Origin: CAZSBB01 sp964605235
GTDB lineage: Bacteria; Planctomycetota; Phycisphaerae; Phycisphaerales; Phycisphaeraceae
DNA: 64,000 bases
Direction of reading: 5' to 3'
NCBI GenBank assembly: GCA_964605235.1
Contig: CAZSBB010000009.1
Location: forward strand, 80,320-144,319
Positions 1-9,951 of the stretch are shown piece by piece. How positions within the stretch are numbered: position 1 is the first letter of the stretch; every line of letters begins with the position of its first letter. A model generated the notes under the pieces. The model searched no databases. It had not been told where the DNA came from and saw only the letters and a program-made list of their open reading frames with translations. Both the position numbers and the translations under genes were made by a program.

Positions 1-946
1 TCGTCGCCATGGGCGTCGCAAACCGACGCCGGATCTCCCGGCCCATGGCCAACAGGTTGTCGGCGTCCTGCACCGGCAACAGCCCGCGCCGATCTGGGCC
101 AATGTTCAGCAGCAGGTTGGCCCCGCGTCCCACGGAGTAGTAATAGATGCCCAACAATTCCTCGACGCTTTTGACCGTGTGGGCATCCGATTCCTGATAG
201 AACCAGTTGCGCTCACGGATCACACAATCACATTCCGCCGGGAGCCAGCGTGGGCGGATCATGGCGGCGGGCGTCTCCGCTCGCTCAGAGAGATGCAGAT
301 GATCCACCGTATTCCAACAGGGCGATGGGGCAAGGCCGGACTCATTGCCGACCCAGCGGTAATCGGGATCGCCCAAGCTGAAGACCAGGATATCCGGCTG
401 CATCCGCCGAACTTCGCGGATGATCCGCGGCCAATTGTAAGCGTGGTTTTCGGAGCCACAGCCGTCGAACCAGAGCATATCGATCTGCCCATATGCAGTC
501 AGAATCTCGCTGGCCTGATTGATGAAGTAGTCGTCATAAGCACGCTCGTCGTCATAGACGGGGCAACTCCAGTCAGCCGGGGAGTAGTAGAGGCCGATTT
601 TCAAATCATGCATTCGACAGGCGTCCGTGAACTCCCGAACCAAATCGCCCTGTCCGCCGCGCCACGGTGAGTTCGCGACCGAAAATGATGTGTATTTTGA
701 GGGCCAGTTGGCGAAACCGTCATGATGCTTGGCGGTGAACACCATATACCGCGCCCCGGCCTGTCGCGCCAGCGCCGCCCACTGCTGGCAATCGAGCTGG
801 CTGGGCGCGAAGGCGGCGGGGTCCATCTGTTTGCCGTCCCAGTCGCGGTGTCCTTCATAAAACGTGCGGATGCCAAAATGCAGGAAGAGACCAAACTCCC
901 AATCCTGGTATTCGAGTTGTCGCGAGGTGGGCTTGAGCGCGGGCAT
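1..946 (-). CDS. Alpha-L-fucosidase, GH29 family (3' end cut by window edge)
   Basis: The reading frame is open from the ATG at 946 to position 1, so only about 315 N-terminal residues are seen. It reads as a GH29 retaining alpha-L-fucosidase, which removes terminal fucose from glycans. Visible family marks are HFG (residues 23-25), KHHDGF (73-78), and DMLWFDG with the expected nucleophile Asp161, followed by a conserved NIGP segment near the truncated end. No signal peptide is present: the protein starts MPALKPTSRQ and goes straight into the barrel, so it is predicted to be cytoplasmic or exported without a classical signal. The start lies 19 bp after the stop of the sialate esterase gene, so these genes probably share a transcript with the upstream secreted heparinase-like gene. 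Confidence 0.9.
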   Translation of the reverse strand, partial: MPALKPTSRQLEYQDWEFGLFLHFGIRTFYEGHRDWDGKQMDPAAFAPSQLDCQQWAALARQAGARYMVFTAKHHDGFANWPSKYTSFSVANSPWRGGQGDLVREFTDACRMHDLKIGLYYSPADWSCPVYDDERAYDDYFINQASEILTAYGQIDMLWFDGCGSENHAYNWPRIIREVRRMQPDILVFSLGDPDYRWVGNESGLAPSPCWNTVDHLHLSERAETPAAMIRPRWLPAECDCVIRERNWFYQESDAHTVKSVEELLGIYYYSVGRGANLLLNIGPDRRGLLPVQDADNLLAMGREIRRRFATPMAT

Positions 947-965
947 GGGAGACTCGCTGCATGAG

Positions 966-2573
966 TCAGGGTTTCAGGTTGACGCGAAATGGACAAGCGG
1001 GCAGGCCGGCGCCGTTGATGAGATTCGGCTGGGCCTTCCCGTCCCATGCAAAACGTACTTCCCTTGGCATCGGCACTTGGTCCCTGGGGACCCAAATACA
1101 GTCACCGGCAATCTGCGCATGGGCGGGAACATGTTCGCCATCAGCACTGGCGAGGGTGAACCAATCAGGAGGCTTTGCATCCCGGGTATGCAAACCGCCA
1201 AAGGCGTAATCAAACCAGATGCGGACCCCCTCGTTTACCACCGCATGAGCCTTATACATCGGGCCGGCGTGCGCCAACTGCGCCTGACCATAGGTCTTGG
1301 CGAGGGCCCAAAGCGCCAGCCGCTGACCTACACCTTCCTTGTTGCGTGGATGAATCTCCTTGATGTCCTCACAAAGGTCATGGATGACCGCCATTCCCGT
1401 ATTGGGCAAGCGCATGACCCGGGTCTGACCGTCCCAAATCTCGGGAATCTGCCATCCAGGCCGCCAGCTTTCCAGGGCGCTGATCTGCACGTAATAGAAC
1501 GGGAACTCATCCCAGGGCGTCACCTTCGATGGCAGACTCCATGCTTGGCGCCAACCATGAACCAGGGCCTGGTGCAGGTTGAAGTAGTAGTCGCTGCTGT
1601 CACCGCGATTGCTTTCGCCCTGGTACCAGATCATGCCGCGCAGGGGGTAGCGAGCCAGCGGCGCCACCGACCCATTGAAGAAGGCCCCGAGCCCGCGCCG
1701 GCGATTCCGGGATATCTCGCCAAGTTTCTGGCCGTACGGACCGGCGTACGGATGTACGGGGGGCGGCGGCGGTGGACCAAGCTCGCCGCCGGTTTGCCAT
1801 TGCACCATTGAGTCGGCGTGGTTTTTCAACGCGCTTCGATACTCGGCGTCCACGGCTGCGGCTTCAGCGGCCCAATCCGAGAGCTCGGGGGACAGGGCCA
1901 AGCCCTCGCGCGGCACCCACAGTTCAATCGGGGTTGAACCGGTGGCAACCACGATCAAGCCCACGGGCACGTTCAGATTGAGCACCAGATCACGACCAAA
2001 GAAGTAAGCCACGGCGCTCATGTGGCCGGCTGTTTTCGTCGAACAGACCTGCCATTGAACGGAGGGATGGATGGCCTCCTGCGCCAGACCGGCCGCCTTG
2101 ACCGGCACGGTCAGCACGCGCAGCATGGGATGAGCGGCGGCCGCAATATGAGCCGAAGCGTCCAGGACGTGCTCCAGCTCCATGGCCATATTGGACTGTC
2201 CGGAGCAGATCCAGACCTCGCCCACGATGACGTTATGCAGCTCAACCACCTGCCCGGCTGCGCCAATGAGCATCGTCGCCGGCACGCCATCAGCCGGCAG
2301 CGGCGCCAGCGTGACCTGCCACTTACCGTTATCCGCGGCAACCGTCGCTGCGGTTTGCCCTTTGAATTGAATCGTGATCTCAGTGCCTGCGGTGGTCCAT
2401 CCCCAGACCGGAAGCGGCGCGTCGCGCTGCAAGACCATGTCATTGCCAAACGGAGCGCCAAGCACAATCTGGTGTGCGGCCGAGAGGCTCACGGTGTCCG
2501 GGATTTTCCTTCCGCTTGCCGGCGTCAGGCAGCTCTGGCCGTCTTGACAACCTTCGGGACTGTCGCCGATCAT
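966..2573 (-). CDS. Sialate O-acetylesterase-like SGNH hydrolase
   Basis: A 535-residue esterase of the sialate 9-O-acetylesterase family. The block CSGQSNM contains the predicted nucleophile Ser127, and the C-terminal DLCEDIKEIHPRNK segment holds the Asp and His typical of this SGNH family. The N-terminal GNDMVLQRDAPLPVWGW stretch is the characteristic start of the beta domain. The enzymes remove O-acetyl groups from sialic acids or other acetylated sugars, though substrate cannot be read from sequence. I chose the ATG at 2573 because it overlaps the previous stop as ATGA, a sign of translational coupling; a longer frame to 2687 would run inside the upstream gene. With this start no signal peptide is evident, which is odd for a family that is usually exported. 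Confidence 0.88.
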   Translation of the reverse strand: MIGDSPEGCQDGQSCLTPASGRKIPDTVSLSAAHQIVLGAPFGNDMVLQRDAPLPVWGWTTAGTEITIQFKGQTAATVAADNGKWQVTLAPLPADGVPATMLIGAAGQVVELHNVIVGEVWICSGQSNMAMELEHVLDASAHIAAAAHPMLRVLTVPVKAAGLAQEAIHPSVQWQVCSTKTAGHMSAVAYFFGRDLVLNLNVPVGLIVVATGSTPIELWVPREGLALSPELSDWAAEAAAVDAEYRSALKNHADSMVQWQTGGELGPPPPPPVHPYAGPYGQKLGEISRNRRRGLGAFFNGSVAPLARYPLRGMIWYQGESNRGDSSDYYFNLHQALVHGWRQAWSLPSKVTPWDEFPFYYVQISALESWRPGWQIPEIWDGQTRVMRLPNTGMAVIHDLCEDIKEIHPRNKEGVGQRLALWALAKTYGQAQLAHAGPMYKAHAVVNEGVRIWFDYAFGGLHTRDAKPPDWFTLASADGEHVPAHAQIAGDCIWVPRDQVPMPREVRFAWDGKAQPNLINGAGLPACPFRVNLKP

Positions 2574-5500
2574 GGGATCTGAATCCTGATTGGGCCGTTG
2601 GCCCGATCCAGTTCTGCCGCCGTGACTTTCCGTGCCGCCGCGCCGGGGATGATGACGGTCGCTTCCACGTTGCAGGTCAGTTCCCATCGTGCCGCAGCCG
2701 AGGCGTGCTGGTCGTTTCCCAAGCGGCGAAGATGTACGAAGGTGCTCTGGCGGATCGCGTCGCCGGCGCCGTATTCCCAGAGCCGAATCACATTCTCAGG
2801 AGCGAAATCAGAGGCTTTGACCGGCGCGCCGGTGAGCACAAAATTCCGACTGCTGGCCATCTCCGCGCGCCAGAAGCGGGTTCGCGCGTCATTGGAGGCC
2901 GTGAAGCCCTTGTCCAGACCCGGACGCCGCCCGAGCGCGTGCTTGATCGTACCTTGGACGAACCCGGTCTGCTCATCGACCTGGGTAATCTCCGAGCGGT
3001 AGTAGTCCGCTCCTTCCATCAAAGTGAGCGTTGCATTTTTGCCGGAAGGCACAGCCGCTGCGAGGGTGTAGCTGGTGGTGCGATCCGCGTTCCCGATTTC
3101 GACAATAGAACCGGCAGCGGCTCCAGGCAACGGGGCGTCAAGTTTCAACTGGCGGGTGAGGTAATCAACTGCGGTGATGGTGCCCGTATATTCGCGGGTG
3201 CTGGCGTGGATCTCGAACTGACCAACCTTCAGGAGCGTGCCGCCGGTCAGGCTCAGGATGCGTATCCCCTGGGCGTCCTGGGCCACGAAGGCATGTTCGC
3301 CGGCAACCGCAACGCGTCCCATGGATTCACTGGTGATCGCGCGCGATTTTTCGGGCCGACCATCGGAAACGAGCAGGTCCACGCGACCGGATTTGTGCTT
3401 CACCTCCAGAGCGACCGCGCGTCGGGCATCGTCTTCGTTGTCCACGATCGTCAACATGCGACGAGACGCGATGAAGGGGGTTCCGATGTAAGGCTCGTGC
3501 AGCGCGGTAAATGCGGACTCCAGATCCGCGCCATCGCTTTCCCGTCGCACCATCTGCTGCACATAGCGGTAGTTCAATTGAAAACAGAGCGCGTCGGCGT
3601 GGAACACCCGCATCTGCTGGGTATCCATGAGATGCAGCTTCGTATACCGACGCGGAGCCTGCTCGTTGAACTGATTGCCCAGTTGGCGGGTGTTGAGCAT
3701 CATCTGCTCGCTGCCGGGCCCGCCATCGCGGCTATAGCGCCACGTCGTTTCCAGCACGGGAGGCGCATTGCCCGCGCGGCGCGAACTGATCATCCGGGTC
3801 TTGACGGTCGCGCCTTGATGCGGTTGGGCATCAGCGAACGGCTTGAGAAAGAGTTGATCCGCCGTTGGCTCAGACTGCCCGATCTGCGGCACGGGCTGCA
3901 GCGAGGCATTGGTGAGGACTTCATCGCTGATCGGTCCATGAAAGCAGTACACGTGCGACTTGCCCCCGGCAACGCGAAACACATCGAATACATATGAGGT
4001 CTGCGGTTGCGTGTCGGCGTCTATCAAGGCGATGGAGCGCTGGTAGAGGCGAACATTCTCCGCGGGCAGGACGGCCGTGGCGCGCAAATACGCGGCGCCG
4101 ACGCCATCGCTGAGCGTGCTGACCCAGGCTTGGGCGCGGTGGTTGCCGGCGTCAACTTCGACAAGGTTATGCACCCGCGCCAGGCCATCGCCGGGCACGG
4201 TGTAGCCGGGCCGTTGTCCGCCGTCGATGGTCATGGGCACGCCGAGCATGTAGTACTGCAGATCGAGGGCATCGTCGTGATCGTGCCCGATGCCCAGGCC
4301 GGTGCGCAGATAAGCGGCTCGGCGCAGCAGCGGGTCGTCATGCTCGGTGCCGGCTTCGAGCACGCCCATCCAGTTGTAAACCTGCCTCGATTTGAGGTCC
4401 AGCCACGGAGCCCGCTTGAGGTCGGCGGCCGCGGCCTCGATTTCCGACCACTGTGCGTCGCTGTAGTACTTGCGAATATCCTTGTCGTTCGCGTGCTTGA
4501 GGCACCAGGCGAACTGCCGATCTCCCGTCCAATTCCAGCCATTGACCGCCGCCCAGGGCAACATCCCCATGGTCATGCCGGGCGCCTTGTCAGGACCGCA
4601 GACGTCGCCGATGCGTGGGAAATCCAGGCCGGCTACCGTAATGTCCAGTTGCCAGTAGCAATGCGCCAAGGGCTTGGGGTACAGGGCGGCATTGCTCAGG
4701 TCGTATTTGTCCGGCAGAATCTTGTGGGCCCGCACCCATTCCAGGGCACTGGCGACACGCTGGGCTCCTTCCTGCTGAGCATAGAACGTGGAGCCGATGA
4801 ACTGGGCGCCGCTGCGATCATGGCCCAGGATCATCAGATCCTGGATGCCCGCCGGCGGCAGCGGATAGATGAACGTTCGGCTGAACAGCCAGTCCCACCA
4901 TGGCGCGGTCACTTCCGCCGAACCCAACACCCACGCCAGCGTCGCCACGCCCATCGGCTCGGTGTAGTAGTGGTAACGCATGATGCGCTTGGCGTTAATC
5001 TGCACCAGATAGGTGTCGATCAACATGATCACATCGCTGCTGGTCTTGACCCAGGGCACGAACCGACCGATCGACCGCGCCAGTTCCTCGTTGCCCCGGA
5101 TGTAGTCATACAGCATGTCGTAGTGGATCGCGGGCTTGAGATAGTCGGCATAGTGCGCCATGAACATGGCTTCAGTCTCGCGGCGGCGATCGTGCAGATT
5201 GCGCCCGTACGCGCCCGGGTCGCGCACCAGGTTGCACAGCCAACTGCCGGTTTCCACCGTCGGAAAGACATAGGCATAGCGCGCCAAGGCGACGGCGGCA
5301 TCATGGGCAATATCGGAATCGCCATTGGATTGCCACAATTCCGCGCCCTTCTGGATCAACGCGGGGTACGCGGCAAAGCGCTTGGTCACCTCCATGCCCT
5401 GCTCGGCGAGGAAGTGGCCCCGGTCGGGACTGCGGGCATCGGCAAAGTACAACCCCGTGCCGTTGTCCTGATACGGAAAGGGGTCTGGCAATGGGCGATA

Positions 5501-6697
5501 AGCCTTCATGTCCGCGAGGCTGTAGCTGCCGGAAGAGCCGGAAACGTAGGCGGCATCCGCCTGCTGGCCAGGCGGGGTCAGACGCCGAAGGAACAACGGC
5601 CATTGCGTAGCATCGCTGGTGAACCGACCGTTGGCGATCAGGTCAGGCGAATCCCAGACGCCGATCTCGGCATGCAGATCTTTACGTGACTTGCCCGCGA
5701 CGCCCAGATCCACCTCCGCAGGCATGATCGCATAATAGGCGGCCTGCTTGAAGCGCTGGCCGCTGCCCTGGTGATTCGGCGGGGGAAGGAAATTCCAGAT
5801 GGCTTCATCACGGGCGCGACGCGTCGAGGCATCCAAAGTGGCCGGCTTCACCACGGCGGGCATTCCCGCGCCGCGTTGTTTCACCGCCCGCCGCACGGTG
5901 CCGACCAGGCAGTCATCGAGGCTGATGTTATGCACCAGCAGGTCCACTTCGCTGGCGTTGTCGACCGCCAGTTCAGCTTTGAATTGGCGCGCCTGGTCCA
6001 CATGAAAGTAAAAGGCAGCCACGCCGTAGAATTCATCGCAATAGCCCAGGCGCAGCTTGTACTCCGTCACGGCGCCGGAGGGACCATCGTTGATCGCGCA
6101 GCGCATGTACACCGGCTTGCGAAAGGGGCGCAACTCCGTGGTCGGCACCGCCGCGATGACACGCAACGCATACAGCCCGACGTCCAGAGGCCCCAGATCC
6201 AGCGTCAGAACTGGATCACCCACCGCCATTCGCACGACGGAGACGGGGGCGCGCTTCTTGCCACTGTCACGGATTTCCGATTGCCGGGGCACCCAGTACA
6301 CCGGCGCGGCATAGCTTTCGATCTGCGCCGGCTTGGCGCCCGGGAGACCCGGAGCAACAAAGTTGCGCACCTGACTCTGACGGTCGAAAAAGCTGCGGGC
6401 GGGAACATACTTGAACCAGTACGACCGCCAATGCTCCTGTGAGCCGGGATAGAGTTCGACTTGCGGAGATTGGTCCTGCGGAGCGAAGGCGCGGGCCGTG
6501 GTCTTCTCCTCAGTTCCCATCAGTTCGGGAATGCAGCCGGGGTAGCCAGGGGCCTCGCCGTGCTGCCCGGGAAACAACGGCAGCTTGAGACCCGCCAAAG
6601 GCCCCCCCGGCAAGTATCCGTCCTGATCAGCTGCGAGGCTGGCGACAAGCAAGAATGAGGTGATGCTGAAGGTCAGGACATGGGATGCAAAACTCAT
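2570..6697 (-). CDS. Very large secreted heparinase II/III-like protein
   Basis: A 1,375-residue protein with an N-terminal signal peptide (hydrophobic core about residues 8-22, then SLAAD). The middle and C-terminal parts resemble heparinase II/III-type polysaccharide lyases: an alpha-helical toroid-like region followed by the marker GHDHDDALDLQYYMLGVP at about residue 800, then beta-rich repeats. It probably cleaves an acidic polysaccharide outside the cytoplasm or in the periplasm; the exact polymer is unknown. It is much longer than classical heparinases (about 650-770 residues), with an extra N-terminal region of roughly 400 residues of unknown role and a beta-rich C-terminal tail. AAGAAGG upstream of the ATG is a weak ribosome site. 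It is followed with overlap by the sialate esterase and then the GH29 fucosidase, suggesting attack on a fucosylated, acetylated anionic glycan. Confidence 0.75.
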   Translation of the reverse strand: MSFASHVLTFSITSFLLVASLAADQDGYLPGGPLAGLKLPLFPGQHGEAPGYPGCIPELMGTEEKTTARAFAPQDQSPQVELYPGSQEHWRSYWFKYVPARSFFDRQSQVRNFVAPGLPGAKPAQIESYAAPVYWVPRQSEIRDSGKKRAPVSVVRMAVGDPVLTLDLGPLDVGLYALRVIAAVPTTELRPFRKPVYMRCAINDGPSGAVTEYKLRLGYCDEFYGVAAFYFHVDQARQFKAELAVDNASEVDLLVHNISLDDCLVGTVRRAVKQRGAGMPAVVKPATLDASTRRARDEAIWNFLPPPNHQGSGQRFKQAAYYAIMPAEVDLGVAGKSRKDLHAEIGVWDSPDLIANGRFTSDATQWPLFLRRLTPPGQQADAAYVSGSSGSYSLADMKAYRPLPDPFPYQDNGTGLYFADARSPDRGHFLAEQGMEVTKRFAAYPALIQKGAELWQSNGDSDIAHDAAVALARYAYVFPTVETGSWLCNLVRDPGAYGRNLHDRRRETEAMFMAHYADYLKPAIHYDMLYDYIRGNEELARSIGRFVPWVKTSSDVIMLIDTYLVQINAKRIMRYHYYTEPMGVATLAWVLGSAEVTAPWWDWLFSRTFIYPLPPAGIQDLMILGHDRSGAQFIGSTFYAQQEGAQRVASALEWVRAHKILPDKYDLSNAALYPKPLAHCYWQLDITVAGLDFPRIGDVCGPDKAPGMTMGMLPWAAVNGWNWTGDRQFAWCLKHANDKDIRKYYSDAQWSEIEAAAADLKRAPWLDLKSRQVYNWMGVLEAGTEHDDPLLRRAAYLRTGLGIGHDHDDALDLQYYMLGVPMTIDGGQRPGYTVPGDGLARVHNLVEVDAGNHRAQAWVSTLSDGVGAAYLRATAVLPAENVRLYQRSIALIDADTQPQTSYVFDVFRVAGGKSHVYCFHGPISDEVLTNASLQPVPQIGQSEPTADQLFLKPFADAQPHQGATVKTRMISSRRAGNAPPVLETTWRYSRDGGPGSEQMMLNTRQLGNQFNEQAPRRYTKLHLMDTQQMRVFHADALCFQLNYRYVQQMVRRESDGADLESAFTALHEPYIGTPFIASRRMLTIVDNEDDARRAVALEVKHKSGRVDLLVSDGRPEKSRAITSESMGRVAVAGEHAFVAQDAQGIRILSLTGGTLLKVGQFEIHASTREYTGTITAVDYLTRQLKLDAPLPGAAAGSIVEIGNADRTTSYTLAAAVPSGKNATLTLMEGADYYRSEITQVDEQTGFVQGTIKHALGRRPGLDKGFTASNDARTRFWRAEMASSRNFVLTGAPVKASDFAPENVIRLWEYGAGDAIRQSTFVHLRRLGNDQHASAAARWELTCNVEATVIIPGAAARKVTAAELDRANGPIRIQIP

Positions 6698-6929
6698 CAG
6701 GCGAGGCCCTTCTTGTTGCCAGTGAAAAAATGTCCGGGTTGTGGGTCATCCGAGTCGTACGCGCCACCGAACCGGTGACGTGATTGGGGCTCCATACGCC
6801 GACGAGGTCTCCGCGCAGCGCCGGCGCGTTACCCCCCTGCCCATCCTCCGCCGCTGAAATGCTGCTCCGTGTTCGTGCGTCGCCCGCTCGGTCGGGAGGT
6901 GTACGCTGGGGAAACAGCCAGCTGACCCC

Positions 6930-7631
6930 TTACGGCCCGAAGCCGGTGAAGGGCACCTTGTGGGGAGCTGCGTGACCATCGGCGAAGAAGATGTTGGGGC
7001 TGCCGAGGTGACTGTCGCGAACCCACCGTGCGGGGTAGTCACGATCGTTTGTCCAATCCAGGCAAACAGCGCCGTAACCCGAACCGTTGTAGAACTTATC
7101 AATGAACTGCCCACCGTCGACGTTGTGGATGCCCCAGCTGATGGAAACCCACGCATCGCCTCCCAGCGAGGTCGAAGAAGGCTTGGGCAGTTTGTCGGGC
7201 TTCCAGGCGCCGACGGTCCATGGCTCGCCGGTCGCCGCGGAAGTCTCGCCGACTATCTGATTCCGGTACCCAAAGTGGGTGGCGTTGAAGCCCGTCGTGA
7301 GGGTCACGCCGGCAAACCGTTTGCGGAAATCAGGGCACTCCAGCTTGATGGCATACTGGCCCTTGACCAGCTTGTCCCCGGCGCTGTTGCTGTTGCCGGA
7401 ACTGGAATAGCGGTTGTGCGGGAACCGCTCGTAGTCGTTCACATAGGCCTGCATCGCGACCATGAGCTGCCGCTCTGTCGCCAGGCAACTCGCCGCGTTC
7501 GCGCGATCCCTGGCCTTTCCCAAAGCAGGCAGCAGGATCGCGATGAGCACTGCAATGATCGAAATGACGACCAGTAACTCGATCAGGGTAAATGCCCGAC
7601 GTTCCCTGACAACGTGTTGCGGACGATGCAT
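6930..7631 (-). CDS. Pseudopilin-like protein with H-X9-DG motif
   Basis: A 233-residue protein with a prepilin-type leader: positively charged MHRPQHVVRERR followed by AFTLIELLVVISIIAVLIAILLPALGKAR. The prepilin peptidase would cut before the Phe and methylate it. After the hydrophobic helix comes a globular domain ending in HLGSPNIFFADGH, which fits H-X9-DG. Such proteins occur in large numbers in Planctomycetota and Lentisphaerota genomes; their role is not established. It lies directly behind a strong promoter (7701-7729) and 232 bp upstream of the heparinase-like gene on the same strand, so it is likely the first gene of that operon. Family membership is firm; any role in glycan binding or uptake is inference. 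Confidence 0.9.
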   Translation of the reverse strand: MHRPQHVVRERRAFTLIELLVVISIIAVLIAILLPALGKARDRANAASCLATERQLMVAMQAYVNDYERFPHNRYSSSGNSNSAGDKLVKGQYAIKLECPDFRKRFAGVTLTTGFNATHFGYRNQIVGETSAATGEPWTVGAWKPDKLPKPSSTSLGGDAWVSISWGIHNVDGGQFIDKFYNGSGYGAVCLDWTNDRDYPARWVRDSHLGSPNIFFADGHAAPHKVPFTGFGP

Positions 7632-7700
7632 GTCGTGCTCTCCTGAGGCCAGTCGGTGACACCCAAAAGAAGGCGGGAACAGACACGAGAAGACGATGGC

Positions 7701-7729
7701 AGTATAGAGGTGACTTCCCGGGGCGTCAA
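7701..7729 (-). promoter_or_regulatory. Sigma70-type promoter of the pseudopilin/heparinase operon
   Basis: On the minus strand TTGACG (7729-7724) and TATACT (7706-7701) are separated by exactly 17 bp. The start of transcription would fall near 7694, about 60 bp before the ATG at 7631. The spacer contains CCCGGGAAGTC, closely matching the spacer of the promoter at 11176-11204 in front of the LacI gene. Confidence 0.75.
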
Positions 7730-8182
7730 TAGTGAAATCAGCCTAACCCGCCCTGTTTCTGACCCCGTTCAGTTCCTGCCCTGCGGATTCATCACGCCGA
7801 CAGTTCCCGGCAGTTGCAGCCCACGAACCGGGCTGGTCCATGGGCCGGCTTGCCCCTGTCGCGCGACGCTCACCGTGGCGCTTCGCCCACCTGTTCACCG
7901 CCTGGTGGGGTGAGAACCGAATGCAGTTCGTTGAAGGCCTTCGGATCGCTCGGGCGCAGGCGCTGCTGCTGGCGACTGGCGACTGCTGACCGATCCACGC
8001 AGTCGCCCGGTCTTGCGGCTTTGCCAACCCTGACCTTTTCACCACTCGCTTTCGCCGACGTCCGGGCCAGCCCCCGCGTGACTAGCGTCGGCAGCCCAAG
8101 GTGGCGAAGGAAGGCGGCGATGATCGTCAGGGCGGTGCGTGGGGCTCCTGAAGGGTCGCCCCGCGGAAGACGGGCTGAAGCA
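7730..8182. other. Intergenic region without a supported gene
   Basis: About 450 bp between the end of the ceramidase-like gene and the pseudopilin promoter. Both strands carry only arginine- and proline-rich frames of the kind produced by high-GC shadow coding. I see no clear hairpin terminator or repeat. Confidence 0.5.
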
Positions 8183-9601
8183 TCAGGGGCGATCAGCGCC
8201 CGGCCCGCGATCGGCACCGTCGGGGTAGAGGTCCTGGAGCAGTGCGACGGACCTGGCGATGATGATTTCGAGCGCTTCGGGAGCCAATTTGGAGCCGGAG
8301 GAAGGCGTGGTTTCATAGCCGCCGCGCCGGATCGCATCGCGAGTGGGGATATACCCGACGTAGCGATTGGACATGTGGGCGATGAACGTGCGGGCGGCGG
8401 GGCTGCGCTGCTTGATCTCCAGTTGGGCCTCGACGAACGGCTCGCCCGGCAAGATGAGGAGCGCCAGGTCGCCGATGCGCAGGGCCTGGATTTCGTACTC
8501 GAACTGCTCATGGGTTCGCATGTACTGCTCAAGGTCCACCAGTGACGCAGCGAAGTGCCAGCGCCACTCGAAGCGGGTCTTGCGCTCATTGGTCCACAGC
8601 GGTTCGGGATGCTCCTTGAGCAGTGCGTGGGCGTCCTGAAACACCTGGGCGGGGAAGGCGCGGAATGGGATGCCAAAGCGGACGGTCTTCCACGCCAGTA
8701 CGGGATGGTCGTTGTGGAAGAGAGGTTCCCGGAGAGCCCGTTCGACATCCTCGGTGAGGATGGCGGCCATGCTCTGCGGGGTATCCTCGCGATGGGGGTT
8801 GAAGGCGTCACGATGGATGACATTGCCGCAGCAGCCGTTGAGGACCAGCGGCGTGGCGCCGGGCAGAAGCCGCCGCCGCGCCTCGGCGGCCCACGCCCCG
8901 GGCCAGTCGCTGTGGATGGCGGTCTGCGGCGTCCAGTGCACCGGATGGCAGGTGTGATGCAGCAGCGCGGCGATCGTCGCCAGCGCCGGCGTCGTGAACA
9001 GGGCCACGCCCACCTCCGGATCGCTGGGGCCTTCGCGGTAGAGCGCGTTCTGCGGTTTGGGACCCAACCCCATCTCCGCGCTGCCGTCCCGCATGACGAT
9101 GCGCCGGTTGAACGCCACGCGCGAGTCACAGGTCGTGGCGCACAGCAGACGCACCGGCTGAACGGAAGCCGCCGCCTGACGCATCGCCGGCTGGAGGCGC
9201 TGCAGGACCAGTTCGCCGTAGGCGGGGTCCGAGCCGCGAATCCAGGGGTGCTGCTTCGCCGCCTCAAACCGGTCGGTCAGCATGATCTGGCCCAGCGAGG
9301 GCGACGAATGATTCTGCGTCACGTGCACCGCCACGGCGTCGCGGTCGAAGCCCAATTCCGTCGCGGCGAATTCACGGATCGCCTCGGTCCACTCCTGACA
9401 GACCGCCAGCAGATCCATCACCACCAGCAGGAACCGCGTCGGGCCCTGTTGAAACACCGCCACCCGCGCCGTCAGGTCGTTGAGGATGACCTCAGCCGGA
9501 CGGTACGCCCCGATGTTGCCGTCGATCTGCATCCCCAGCCGCGGATTGATCGTGGTCTCGGCAACGCCCAGCTCCAGCGGCAGATTGGTTTTCATGGTCA
9601 T
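8183..9601 (-). CDS. Neutral/alkaline non-lysosomal ceramidase-like hydrolase
   Basis: A 472-residue protein matching the N-terminal domain of neutral/alkaline ceramidases: an early GVAETTINPRLG segment, conserved NHSSPS near residue 140, HHTCHPVHW, and LNGCCGNVIH in the place where true ceramidases carry the catalytic serine block NxGDVSPN. Because the serine of that block appears to be replaced by a Cys-Cys-Gly sequence, the catalytic mechanism or substrate may differ from ceramide hydrolysis. Many planctomycetes carry such single-domain relatives beside glycan genes. No signal peptide is seen. The ATG at 9601 is preceded by a weak GGGA; a second ATG two codons later is possible. It lies 350 bp after the LacI gene on the same strand. 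Confidence 0.75.
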   Translation of the reverse strand: MTMKTNLPLELGVAETTINPRLGMQIDGNIGAYRPAEVILNDLTARVAVFQQGPTRFLLVVMDLLAVCQEWTEAIREFAATELGFDRDAVAVHVTQNHSSPSLGQIMLTDRFEAAKQHPWIRGSDPAYGELVLQRLQPAMRQAAASVQPVRLLCATTCDSRVAFNRRIVMRDGSAEMGLGPKPQNALYREGPSDPEVGVALFTTPALATIAALLHHTCHPVHWTPQTAIHSDWPGAWAAEARRRLLPGATPLVLNGCCGNVIHRDAFNPHREDTPQSMAAILTEDVERALREPLFHNDHPVLAWKTVRFGIPFRAFPAQVFQDAHALLKEHPEPLWTNERKTRFEWRWHFAASLVDLEQYMRTHEQFEYEIQALRIGDLALLILPGEPFVEAQLEIKQRSPAARTFIAHMSNRYVGYIPTRDAIRRGGYETTPSSGSKLAPEALEIIIARSVALLQDLYPDGADRGPGADRP

Positions 9602-9951
9602 GGATAATCCCGAGGGCAGGAGTTGTCCTGCGCTTTACCGTGCTTCACCCGTACCGTCCATCGGCCGGCATCCCACCGGGACGAACCGCTTCGGGCGTAC
9701 TTCCACCAGTGAGGCCCGCATCAATGGCCTCTTCTTGTCTGAGCTCCTGGAAGCACCGCGCGCCGATGGCGTCCTGACCTGCGCCCGCCGGGGATCGGCG
9801 CGATGATCAGCGAAGCCGATTGCAGTCGGGTGTTCATGTCCGATCGGTTGCCTGGGACGTTCCCGCAACGGATTGAGCCGTTGCCGCAACTGCTCACCGA
9901 CCACGGCCTCGACTGGCTGCAAGCGGCTGACGATGCCAACACCCGCAATGA
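9602..9951. other. Intergenic region without a supported gene
   Basis: 350 bp between the LacI stop and the ceramidase-like start. No convincing reading frame on either strand, and no strong sigma70 promoter for the downstream gene, which may be read through from the LacI promoter. Confidence 0.45.

Noticed and set aside
2574..2687. Longer start for the sialate esterase
   Set aside because: It would extend deep into the upstream heparinase-like gene and has shadow-type composition; the ATGA overlap start fits better.
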